Part shown: in pieces, positions 52,089 through 59,547 of the stretch
Layout of the letters: each line of letters begins with the position of its first letter
Numbering within the stretch: the first letter of the stretch is position 1
Origin: JACDAE01 sp963717195
Lineage (GTDB): Bacteria; Chloroflexota; Ktedonobacteria; Ktedonobacterales; Ktedonobacteraceae
Direction: 5' to 3'
Assembly (NCBI GenBank): GCA_963717195.1
Contig: CAVQVR010000001.1
Coordinates: 124,001-188,000 of the forward strand
Length of the DNA: 64,000 bases
Program-made: the position numbers and the translations under genes
Notes under the pieces: generated by a model
Databases searched by the model: none
Seen by the model: only the letters and a program-made list of their open reading frames with translations
What the model was told of the DNA's origin: nothing

Positions 52089-52853
52089 CTAGCGAAACAT
52101 ATCGGTTGCGCTATCTCGTATCAATGTACGCCCATCCCCATAAGCAGGAATATAGGTATAGCCGCGAATTAGAGCAACCGGCACTTGATCTATCTTACCC
52201 ATCACCAGTTCACCCGCCGCCGCCAGCTCATCCGCGACAGCAATAGCGCTGGCTTGCAGTTCATATCCATAGGGATCAAGCAGCCCTCGATAATCAATAA
52301 TCGCTTCCATTCCCGCTACGCCAATTGCCATATTTACCTGCCCATTCCTCCAGGGACGCCCCCACGTATCCGAAATAATCACCGCGATATCCTTTTCCTC
52401 TCCAGCCACTAGTTGTCGTAATCGCGCACGTAATTCCCGCGCTGAACGATCGGGATCAACCGGCAAAAGCGCTAGCTCACGTCGACCATTGACATTTGAC
52501 TCGTCCACGCCCGCGTTGGCACAAATAAAGCCGTGCCGCGTCTCGCTAATCAGCACACCATGATCCATACGTACAATACGCTTGCTCTCACGCAAAACGA
52601 CCTCGACATGCTGCGCATCTTTCCCGTTTTCCAGCGCAAATGCCCGTGCAAACTCCGATGCTTCTATTTCAGCGAGATCCACGATGCGTCCTTCGGCTTT
52701 AGAGACAATCTTCTGCGTCACAATGAATACATCTCCGCGCTCCACCCTCAGATGCTGACGCTGTAACGCTTCATATATACTATAGCCCAGATCAGCTCCC
52801 TGCAGAACTTCACCGATACCAGCAACAGGTATAATTCGTAATTCTGTATTCAT
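52089..52853 (-). CDS. cofE: Coenzyme F420-0:L-glutamate ligase
   Basis: A 254-residue ligase that adds glutamate to F420-0. The start at 52853 follows GAGGAGG; the ORF continues 5' to 53051 through unrelated sequence. Blocks are RGDVFIVTQKIVSKAEGRIV, TRHGFICANAGVDESNV and VIISDTWGRPWRNGQVNMAI, all family-typical. The C-terminal FbiB domain is not fused; the nitroreductase is the next gene. It is the first gene of the four-gene F420 operon. Confidence 0.92.
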   Translation of the reverse strand: MNTELRIIPVAGIGEVLQGADLGYSIYEALQRQHLRVERGDVFIVTQKIVSKAEGRIVDLAEIEASEFARAFALENGKDAQHVEVVLRESKRIVRMDHGVLISETRHGFICANAGVDESNVNGRRELALLPVDPDRSARELRARLRQLVAGEEKDIAVIISDTWGRPWRNGQVNMAIGVAGMEAIIDYRGLLDPYGYELQASAIAVADELAAAGELVMGKIDQVPVALIRGYTYIPAYGDGRTLIRDSATDMFR

Positions 52854-52989
52854 CGCACCTCCTCGCGTCCTATTATATCCTCTACAAACCAATGCTGCAA
52901 AAAGGGAAGTATTGCCCTCACAAAGAACCTGACTATGATCGGTTGCTTGCTCATGGGCCTGCAAGAAAATTGACAACAAGCTCCACAAC

Positions 52990-53029
52990 AAAAAAACCCG
53001 CACACTGTAAAGAATACAGCATGCGGGTT
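52990..53029 (-). terminator. Terminator of the small HTH gene
   Basis: AACCCGCA (52995-53002) pairs with TGCGGGTT (53022-53029). On the minus strand it is followed by a T run, about 40 bases past the HTH stop and before the cofE start. Confidence 0.78.
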
Positions 53030-53069
53030 CACCATTTGAAACAGAACGCATCCCTGAACCCCTGATGGG

Positions 53070-53279
53070 CTACCGGCTCGCCTGGGCTGCTGGCTGAGAC
53101 GGATTGCTCTCACCAAGTAACTTGTCTAATGTCTCACGCTTAATTCTGTATGCCTGCCGCTCATTCACATGTGGCAATACAACAGCCTCTAACACCCCTT
53201 GTTTCACCCAACGGCGTACCGTGGTGTCATCCACACGAAGAATATCAGCAACTTCCGATACAGTCAAAAGATCGCTCAT
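53070..53279 (-). CDS. Small MerR/excisionase-type HTH protein, paralog of 43947-44159
   Basis: A 69-residue protein with LLTVSEVADILRVDDTTVRR, then WVKQGVLEAVVLPHVNERQA, very close to the protein at 43947-44159. The start at 53279 follows AAAGGGG by 9 bases; an in-frame upstream ATG at 53303 would add 8 residues. It has its own terminator and a long AT-rich upstream region. Function is unknown. Confidence 0.78.
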   Translation of the reverse strand: MSDLLTVSEVADILRVDDTTVRRWVKQGVLEAVVLPHVNERQAYRIKRETLDKLLGESNPSQPAAQASR

Positions 53280-53617
53280 GTGCTTCACCCCTTTTTCAGG
53301 CAACTATACTTTGCGTATTATGGACAACTACACCCAGACAAAACTGGCAGTGTACATCATGCATAAGCACTAGTAGAAGAATACGCAAGTCTACCTTCAT
53401 TACAATTGTATAACATAATTGGAAAGTTGTAAAGGGGTATTTCGCTAAAGAGCCTCTGATAAGTAAAGGTATTCTTTCAACGGCATTTTTGCTCAGCAAC
53501 AATTAGATTTGTAAACTACTTTCGATAGAAAGGTAAACGGGTAGAGCTATGATCAGTCTTTTCCTTTGTCAACAAGTACCTTTTGAAGAGTATTCCTCCT
53601 TTAGGGGGGATTTTGCA

Positions 53618-53714
53618 GAAACAGGGGTAGGGGCATCACCTTGCATGCACACGCTCAGGAACATAGCTCATTGGGGAACGTGCGCATGCAAGGTGATGCC
53701 CCTACCCCTGTTTC
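53618..53714. repeat. Perfect 31-bp inverted repeat with GTAGGGGCATCACCTT core
   Basis: Arms 53618-53648 and 53684-53714 match over 31 bp, and with one mismatch to 53653/53679. The loop is about 25 bases. The core GTAGGGGCATCACCTT matches 49721-49736. It stands between the HTH gene and the FMN riboswitch. No coding sequence overlaps it. Confidence 0.85.
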
Positions 53715-53810
53715 CCGTGGCAGAAGAGGCGATTATCATTAGCAACTAAAAATTTGTAAGTGAAATACTTGCATCTCGCCTCCACTTTGTGGCATACTTT
53801 CTCTATGAAG

Positions 53811-53966
53811 ACCTTCGGGGCAGGGTGCAATTCCCGACCGGCGGTGTCGCCTGTATACGTATTATACAGGCCAAGCCCGCGAGTCTCTCGCCAGCGTCTC
53901 TTCGCTGCTGAGGATAGGATTCGGTGCGATTCCGAAGCCGACGGTACAGTCCGGATGGGAGAAGGT
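53811..53966 (+). promoter_or_regulatory. FMN riboswitch (RFN element)
   Basis: The conserved RFN blocks are present in order: CTTCGGGGCAGGGTGCAATT, then CCCGACCGGCGGTG, AGCCCGCGAG, GATTCGGTGCGATTCCGAAG, CCGACGGTACAGTCCGGATG and GGGAGAAGG. The outer helix P1 is ACCTTC (53811-53816) with GAAGGT (53961-53966). A possible promoter with TTGCAT (53769-53774) and CATACT (53793-53798) lies upstream. It controls the RibX permease and RibY substrate-binding genes downstream, so riboflavin uptake should fall when FMN is high. Confidence 0.96.
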
Positions 53967-53986
53967 TGGTATGTAGGCCATGATAT

Positions 53987-54032
53987 CCTGTTCTATGTGA
54001 GTTCTACCTTTCGTATACTCACATAGAACAGG
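53987..54032 (+). terminator. 16-bp hairpin downstream of the FMN riboswitch
   Basis: CCTGTTCTATGTGAGT (53987-54002) pairs perfectly with ACTCACATAGAACAGG (54017-54032). It lies 20 bases after the aptamer and 145 bases before the ribX start. No T run follows, so it may be a Rho-type or pause hairpin, or part of the expression platform. The function is inferred from position. Confidence 0.55.
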
Positions 54033-54177
54033 CAGTAGCTCTCTACGCTCTAACGAGCGAGAGTGCTCTTCATGATCTTCGTTCGTCTCCCTTACATGCC
54101 TCCCCGAGTCACTTACATTGACGGTTCTCTTTGCTCGCATGCTGCCGTCAGTAGATCTATGACTAAGAGGGATGTTA

Positions 54178-55083
54178 ATGAGTGTCACAACATCTACCAG
54201 GAAGAACGCTTCTTTTTCTCCGCATTCTTCCACTTCCGTACGCGCCAGTACAGAGCTGCCCATCTCACCTCCTGAGGATGGGAACATACAGCAGAATGTG
54301 CCAGGCCAGAGGCGTACTTCTCCACCGAGATCAACTCGCCTGCTCTCGGCAATTCCGTCCCTTGTACTGGCCGGGCTCATCTTAGTAGTCTGGTACTTTA
54401 TTACCATGCCCGGACACGTACCAGACCTGTTTCTACCCACGCCCGCTGAGGTATTCTCCAGTCTATCCGCTGGCCTGACATCCGGCGTACTGCTGAGCAA
54501 TGCCCTGGTCACCATTGAGGAAAGCGTGCTCGGCTTTTTGCTGGCTCTGGCTATTGCGCTTCCACTGGGCTATGGACTGGCGAAATCGCGCCTGCTCGCG
54601 ATCACGCTTCATCCCTATGTAGCTGCTGGTCAGGCTATTCCAGCCATTGTCATCGCGCCTTTCTTTTCGCTCTGGTTGGGCTATGGGCTGCTCCCCAATA
54701 TGCTCGTATGCACACTGGTCGTGTTTTTTCCGATCATCGTGAATACCATTCTGGGTGTGCGTACAATTGATTCTTCACTGACAGATGCTGCTCGCGTCGA
54801 GGGAGCCTCCGGCTGGTCTCTCATCGCCCACATCGAGTTTCCCCTCGCCCTGCCCGCTATCCTGGCCGCGATTCGCACCGGCTTCACCCTCTCAATCGTG
54901 GGCGCGCTGGTAGGAGAGTTCGTTGGTGGTGGTAGCTCTGGCCTGGGAACATTGGTATTGATGGCAAAAAATCAGTTTAATACGCCATTCATGTTCGCCA
55001 CCATCCTGGTGCTGGCAGCATTGGCAGCTCTGTATTATGGAATCACCTGGTTGCTAACAAAAGTAGCAGAGGCAGTGTACTAG
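54178..55083 (+). CDS. ribX: ABC transporter permease, RibX-like riboflavin uptake
   Basis: A 301-residue permease of the SsuC/TauC type. The start at 54178 follows AGAGGG by 6 bases (an ATG at 54172 lies on the Shine-Dalgarno). A Ser/Pro-rich cytosolic N-terminal of about 60 residues precedes six helices. The EAA-type loop is seen in DAARVEGASGWSLIAHIEFP. It is the first gene after the FMN riboswitch and is followed by a THI5/NMT1-type binding protein. RibXY was described from FMN-riboswitch-linked genes in Chloroflexi. No ABC ATPase is adjacent, so it must come from elsewhere. Confidence 0.85.
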   Translation: MSVTTSTRKNASFSPHSSTSVRASTELPISPPEDGNIQQNVPGQRRTSPPRSTRLLSAIPSLVLAGLILVVWYFITMPGHVPDLFLPTPAEVFSSLSAGLTSGVLLSNALVTIEESVLGFLLALAIALPLGYGLAKSRLLAITLHPYVAAGQAIPAIVIAPFFSLWLGYGLLPNMLVCTLVVFFPIIVNTILGVRTIDSSLTDAARVEGASGWSLIAHIEFPLALPAILAAIRTGFTLSIVGALVGEFVGGGSSGLGTLVLMAKNQFNTPFMFATILVLAALAALYYGITWLLTKVAEAVY

Positions 55084-55132
55084 TCTCGCAAGCCAAAAAG
55101 CTTCCTAAACATACGAATGGAGAAATACATCG

Positions 55133-56155
55133 ATGTCCAGACGTCATCGTTCATCTACGTTGTTGTCCTTTTTGTCTCCGCTGGTCCTTCTGACCCTGCT
55201 GCTAACGGCTTGTGGGGGGAGCACAAACTCTGCACATATAGGTCCTTCCACCCCGGCCCCAACAAAAAATCTCACTATTGGGCTCGGCTATATCCCCGAC
55301 GTGCAGTTCGCTCCCTTTTACGTGGCGAAGAGCAAAGGCTACTATAGCGCCGCAGGACTCAATGTTACTTTTAATCACGGCATCGTACCCGATCTCTTTG
55401 GCTCAATGGTCGCTGGTCGCAACACCTTCGTTTTCGCAGGTGGCGATGAACTGCTAGCCGCCCGTGACAAAAATGTTCCAGCCGTAGATGTTGCAACCAT
55501 CTTCCAAAAATATCCTGTGAGCCTAATCGTTCCTTCTGACTCATCTATCAAGACGTTGGCCGATCTCAAAGGACATACCATCGGTATCCCTGGTGCATAT
55601 GGCTCAACCTATACAGGGCTATTGGCCCTTCTTTATAGCGCACACCTGAAACTCTCCGATGTGAAATTACAATCCATCGGCTTCACGCAGGTCGCCGCCC
55701 TCATCAGCCACAAAGTCGATGCTGTCATGGGCTACTCGAATAACGAGGCTCTCGAACTGCCCGAACGCGGCTTTCCCGTGCATACCTTTAACGTCTCCGA
55801 TTACCAGCCGCTCGTCTCAAATGGCATCATCACAACTGAAGATACATACCATAGCCAGCCCGCAATGGTCAAAGGCTTTGTAGAGGCAACGCTTAAAGGA
55901 TTGCAGGACGTCATCGCCGACCCCTCTTCCGCTCTTACGATCAGTAAGACCTACATTCCCACTCTGACCAGCTCCACCCAGGCTCAGGCCATGAACGAGC
56001 TGAAGGCAACAATTCCAATCTGGCAAGGAAGTGGTCCGCTCGGCACTAATGATAGCGCAACCTGGCAATCTATGGAACAATTCCTGGTTGCACAAAAAAT
56101 GATTTCACCTGTGAAAGACCTTTCTCAAGATTACGTCAATCTGGCTAGTTCGTAG
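55133..56155 (+). CDS. ribY: ABC transporter substrate-binding lipoprotein, RibY-like
   Basis: A 340-residue lipoprotein: signal sequence (LLSFLSPLVLLTLLLTACGG) with lipobox LTAC, then a NMT1/THI5-type binding fold (IGLGYIPDVQFAPFYVAKSK, GIPGAYGSTYTGLLALLYSA, SHKVDAVMGYSNNEALELPE). It begins 49 bases after ribX. The FMN riboswitch upstream makes riboflavin or a precursor the likely ligand rather than pyrimidine. It is close to a long repeat (56162-56278) that may end the transcript. Confidence 0.85.
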   Translation: MSRRHRSSTLLSFLSPLVLLTLLLTACGGSTNSAHIGPSTPAPTKNLTIGLGYIPDVQFAPFYVAKSKGYYSAAGLNVTFNHGIVPDLFGSMVAGRNTFVFAGGDELLAARDKNVPAVDVATIFQKYPVSLIVPSDSSIKTLADLKGHTIGIPGAYGSTYTGLLALLYSAHLKLSDVKLQSIGFTQVAALISHKVDAVMGYSNNEALELPERGFPVHTFNVSDYQPLVSNGIITTEDTYHSQPAMVKGFVEATLKGLQDVIADPSSALTISKTYIPTLTSSTQAQAMNELKATIPIWQGSGPLGTNDSATWQSMEQFLVAQKMISPVKDLSQDYVNLASS

Positions 56156-56161
56156 CAGCGT

Positions 56162-56278
56162 ACGGGCTTATTCGCTCCGCTCATCGCGCCCCTACGAGTG
56201 GGTCACCATCTCTTTTGACGGATTTGCATCTCGTGCATTCCATCGTAGGGGCGCGATGAGCGGAGCGAATAAGCCCGT
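56162..56278. repeat. Perfect 35-bp inverted repeat with GTAGGGGCGCGATGAGCGGA core
   Basis: Arms 56162-56196 and 56244-56278 are complementary over 35 bp with a 47-base loop. The ends carry ACGGGCTTATT. It starts 6 bases after the ribY stop and probably also ends its transcription. Similar ends occur at 5324-5364, 20345-20370 and 57986-58064. Confidence 0.88.
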
Positions 56279-56458
56279 GAACCACACATATCCCCCCATT
56301 TTTCCCTGGAACACATTTTCTGTCGGGGAGAGAGTCAAATGGGCACGCCCAATCTACCCCTATTGCTCTGCGCACTCAACTTGCGAAACACCTGTCCCTG
56401 AGCTATACTCAAAAGCAATGAGGATGTCAGGTCTACGCATAAACAAGGAGTCAATTGC

Positions 56459-57127
56459 ATGCAAAGCGAGAGCCGTGTCTCTCCAGAGATCGAAACCCTC
56501 GATCCCAACTGCGCATTTTGCCAGCGCAGTTCTATCACCAACTACATTCTTAAAGAGACTCGCGCCTTTCGCATTATTGCTGACCACGCTCCCCTGGTAC
56601 CTGGCCATATGCTGATCGCCCCCCGCAATCACTATGCCTGCTACGGAGCTGTTCCCGCTACCCTGGATGATGAACTGTTCGCACTCAAACACGAGGTGCA
56701 GCGCTTTTTTGTTCGATATTACGAGCAACCCGTCTTCTGGGAACATGGCATTTTCCGACAGACCGTCTTTCATGCTCATCTGCACTGCTTCCCGTTCGGA
56801 GAAACACATTACGATCCCTCCACTCATCTGCATGAACTACACATCTCTTCGCAGGAGGACATTCGCACATGGTATACCACCCACGGACAGTACTTCTATC
56901 TGGAGGATATCCATAACGCGTTTCTCTTTGCGCCCAGGCAGGATGCTTACCAGCACATCATTCAGAATGTACTCTGGCAAGCCGCACTGGCACACAACAA
57001 ACAAACGGCCTGGCTCCCACCACGCCAACGCCAGGAACGCGGTGGACCATTTATTCGAGCATTACAGGAAAAGTGGCAGTTGTTTCAAGAAGAGGAGAGA
57101 AATTATGTTGATTCAACCGGTGCGTGA
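56459..57127 (+). CDS. HIT-family protein
   Basis: A 222-residue histidine-triad protein. The N-terminal has a C-x2-C pair (CAFCQRSS) often seen in HIT proteins that bind zinc, then PLVPGHMLIAPRNHYACYGA and the triad FHAHLHCFPFG (H-x-H-x-H). HIT proteins hydrolyse or transfer nucleotides (for example ApnA). The C-terminal extension (about 130-222) is unusual in length. The next gene overlaps by 23 bases and is in another frame, so the two are co-transcribed. Confidence 0.85.
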   Translation: MQSESRVSPEIETLDPNCAFCQRSSITNYILKETRAFRIIADHAPLVPGHMLIAPRNHYACYGAVPATLDDELFALKHEVQRFFVRYYEQPVFWEHGIFRQTVFHAHLHCFPFGETHYDPSTHLHELHISSQEDIRTWYTTHGQYFYLEDIHNAFLFAPRQDAYQHIIQNVLWQAALAHNKQTAWLPPRQRQERGGPFIRALQEKWQLFQEEERNYVDSTGA

Positions 57128-57968
57128 CGAATTCGTTATCGCAGACGATATTACACTCCATTATGTTCAATGGGGCACACAGAGTACCCCTATTATCTGC
57201 ACGCACGGCCTGACCGCCAATGCGCTATACTTCCAGGCTCTGGCCGATGACCTGGCTAAAAATCATCGCGTCATCGCTTACGATCTACGTGGACGCGGCG
57301 ATAGCGATAAACCTGAAAATGGCTATCGCATCCCCATTTATGCAGCCGATCTGGCAGCTCTGATCGATGAACTGGAACTTGAACGCCCCATAGTGCTTGG
57401 ACACTCGCTTGGAGCGCTCATCTCCCTCTATTTTGCCGCTCACTATCCCACAAAGTTAAGCAAGCTGATATTGATCGATGCCGGTGCTCCTCTGCCCTGG
57501 AGGACCTTCGACGAACAACCTGGCTGGTTAAAAGCTTCTATCAGTCGCCTTGGCACTCCCGTCCCATCGTTCAAAGAATACACCGACCGCCTGAAAGCAG
57601 CTCCTTTTCTGGGACCATACTGGAATGAGTATATCGATACCTACTTCAAACATGATGTCATCACAAATGATGATGGCTCGGTCGTCAGCAAAGTCTATCG
57701 CCAGGCTCTATTCGAAGAAGCTGAGCACGTAAACGAGGCACTACCCGAAGAGCAATGGGCGCATGTGACGGTTCCAACGCTCTTGCTCCGTGCAGGCCAG
57801 GGCCTGCTCTCTGACAACGATCAGCTCTTGAGCGAGAAGGATGCGCAGGCTATTCAGCACAACATTCAAAATTGTCGTTATGTGAATTTTCCAACGCTAA
57901 ATCACTATACCATCGGTTTCGGCATCGAACCTGGACCCATACAGGCTATTCGTTCGTTCGTCGATTGA
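57105..57968 (+). CDS. Alpha/beta hydrolase
   Basis: A 287-residue hydrolase. The start at 57105 overlaps the HIT gene and has AGAGGAGAGA just upstream; a longer open frame from 56634 is shadow of the HIT gene. Blocks are ICTHGLTANALYFQALADDL, LRGRGDSDKP, the nucleophile elbow GHSLGA and the His in FPTLNHYTIGF. The acid residue is likely in the VPTLLLRAGQG segment. Substrate is unknown. It converges with the DUF4129 gene across a repeat. Confidence 0.87.
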   Translation: MLIQPVRDEFVIADDITLHYVQWGTQSTPIICTHGLTANALYFQALADDLAKNHRVIAYDLRGRGDSDKPENGYRIPIYAADLAALIDELELERPIVLGHSLGALISLYFAAHYPTKLSKLILIDAGAPLPWRTFDEQPGWLKASISRLGTPVPSFKEYTDRLKAAPFLGPYWNEYIDTYFKHDVITNDDGSVVSKVYRQALFEEAEHVNEALPEEQWAHVTVPTLLLRAGQGLLSDNDQLLSEKDAQAIQHNIQNCRYVNFPTLNHYTIGFGIEPGPIQAIRSFVD

Positions 57969-57985
57969 ACACGCACACGGGATTA

Positions 57986-58064
57986 TAAACGGCGCCCCTA
58001 CGGTTGAGCCATAGGGAAACGGGTTGCCTTTCCGCTCGGACCCCAACTGTAGGGGCGCCGTTTA
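57986..58064. repeat. Stem-loop repeat with GTAGGGGCGCCGTTTA arms
   Basis: Arms 57986-58001 and 58049-58064 pair perfectly over 16 bp; flanking CACGGG and CCCATGTG extend it imperfectly. It lies between convergent genes, and its right arm contains the TAA stop codon of the DUF4129 gene (58062-58064), so it has shaped the end of that protein. Confidence 0.82.
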
Positions 58065-58928
58065 CAAGCCCATGTGGGTATGTCTACCCAGGCGCTCTGC
58101 CATCCGCAAGATCCAGCCAGGGCCGTCAAGCGGCTGCAATTCAACCTGCCTTTCCCCATAACGCTCATTTATATATGCACGTGTTAGATCGGCCAGCATC
58201 TCCCGATCTGATGCCTCATCGCCTTGTCTCGTATCATCAGAAGACGTTCCCATCATGGCAAGAAGGCGCTTTTGATACTCCATGGGCGTCTCCTCAGGTC
58301 GTCTGCTCAGATGCTCTCCGTGCTCCGCCATCTCTTGCAACAGTTCTCGATAATGCGCACGCACAGAGCCAGAATCAAGCACGTCCAACAGCGTTTCTTC
58401 TTTCCGCTGGGCCAGAGATTTGCGCTCTTGCCGACGTTCTCTCAGAATAGTACGCATCGATAATGTCTCGCGTATCTCTTCCTCGCTATCTTGCTCTAAA
58501 CGCGGACGTACACGAAGCAGAATTGCGCGGAAAAGCGCGATGAGCGCAAGCAGCACAAGAGCTAGCAGGAAAAGACGCCCGAGAAGAAGTAGCCACGCTG
58601 GAAAAGGCTCCATGCCAGGAGGCACATTTGAATTGGTGGTATGCTGTGTTGGTGCCTGAGGCATCTTTTCAGTTGCAGGTTTAAAATGGAACAGAGAGTC
58701 AAGGAATTGAAAAATAACCAGCATCAGCCAAAAAATAGCATAAATAATCCAGGCAACAATGAAGGCAAGAATATTCCAGAGCGGAAGCACCACCTCCTGA
58801 ATAACGCGAAACGAGAACGTTTCGAGCGCGAGCGCCCCAACGACCAGTACTCCCCAGAGAAAGGTTAAAGCCACAAGCCAGCCACGAAGTCGAATTCGCT
58901 TGCGGAATTCCCTGGCGAGCATGTTCAC
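58062..58928 (-). CDS. DUF4129 domain protein (likely C-terminal half of a larger gene)
   Basis: A 288-residue protein from a GTG at 58928. It has two or three membrane helices (WLVALTFLWGVLVVGALAL; ILAFIVAWIIYAIFWLMLVI; LLGRLFLLALVLLALIAL) and a DUF4129 domain (about 165-285: VRAHYRELLQEMAEHGEHLS, TRAYINERYGERQ). The preceding membrane gene runs through this start in another frame. A one-base deletion near 58910 would join the upstream RVSMIRREHAR to REFRKRIRLRGW, so a single frameshifted gene is likely. It is the last gene of the MoxR-DUF58 operon. Confidence 0.75.
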   Translation of the reverse strand: MNMLAREFRKRIRLRGWLVALTFLWGVLVVGALALETFSFRVIQEVVLPLWNILAFIVAWIIYAIFWLMLVIFQFLDSLFHFKPATEKMPQAPTQHTTNSNVPPGMEPFPAWLLLLGRLFLLALVLLALIALFRAILLRVRPRLEQDSEEEIRETLSMRTILRERRQERKSLAQRKEETLLDVLDSGSVRAHYRELLQEMAEHGEHLSRRPEETPMEYQKRLLAMMGTSSDDTRQGDEASDREMLADLTRAYINERYGERQVELQPLDGPGWILRMAERLGRHTHMGL

Positions 58929-59547
58929 GCCTGATCATACTCACGCGCATAAACGACAGAGCGATTAAGCCACTCAAGAAAAAAAGCGGTAGAGCATAGC
59001 CCAATGTTACGGAGGCATACTGCAATGGTCCATTTGGAGAGAGGACACTTAAGGTAAGCACAACCAGGAGTATTCCCACCCCCAATTTAAAGACGAAAAT
59101 CAGTTGCTCATCATATAATCCTTCCTTCGCCTTATCTATGCCACGCTTCCAACAAAAAATGACCAGGCCTGCAATTACTATAATCATAGGCAAGTCGAAG
59201 GTCGTCAGATTGGTCAATAGCGCCAGTCCAAACGCAAAAACGACACCTGACACATGCAGGATAGTAGCTGTTCTCTGTTCCATTCCCTGACGTAAGCGAT
59301 AATTGATAAACATGGCCCACCATTGCAACCCCAACAGGAGCAAAGTAATACCTGCCTCACCCAATGGCACAGGAGTACCAGCACCTGCAAAGACAACTGC
59401 CAGAAAAAACAGTAGCAACACAATTGGTTGCGTCTCCATGATATTTGCAGACACCGGAATTGCGAAGACCTCAATCCAGTTGAAGGCTGGTCGAACTGGT
59501 GCCGGCAACATCTCGCGGTCCGTTTTTGACGGTTGCGATGAGTTCAC
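58699..59547 (-). CDS. Polytopic membrane protein, N-terminal part of the DUF4129 gene
   Basis: It starts at a GTG (59547) with AAAGGAG 8 bases upstream, overlapping the DUF58 gene by 77 bases. Six membrane helices (for example TQPIVLLLFFLAVVFAGAG and VTLGYALPLFFLSGLIAL) end at about residue 200 with RVSMIRREHAR. Past about 58920 the frame reads shadow sequence of the DUF4129 gene down to 58699. With the DUF4129 protein downstream it probably forms one split or frameshifted protein. Such proteins accompany MoxR/DUF58 and often a transglutaminase, which is missing here. Confidence 0.65.
   Translation of the reverse strand: MNSSQPSKTDREMLPAPVRPAFNWIEVFAIPVSANIMETQPIVLLLFFLAVVFAGAGTPVPLGEAGITLLLLGLQWWAMFINYRLRQGMEQRTATILHVSGVVFAFGLALLTNLTTFDLPMIIVIAGLVIFCWKRGIDKAKEGLYDEQLIFVFKLGVGILLVVLTLSVLSPNGPLQYASVTLGYALPLFFLSGLIALSFMRVSMIRREHARQGIPQANSTSWLACGFNLSLGSTGRWGARARNVLVSRYSGGGASALEYSCLHCCLDYLCYFLADAGYFSIP

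Noticed and set aside
52854..53051. 66-residue N-terminal extension of CofE
   Set aside because: It covers a terminator hairpin and lacks similarity; a strong ribosome site precedes 52853.
56634..57104. 5' extension of the alpha/beta hydrolase ORF
   Set aside because: It overlaps the HIT gene in another frame; a good ribosome site and the family start lie at 57105.
58004..58450. 148-residue plus-strand ORF over the DUF4129 gene
   Set aside because: Antisense shadow that starts inside the intergenic repeat.
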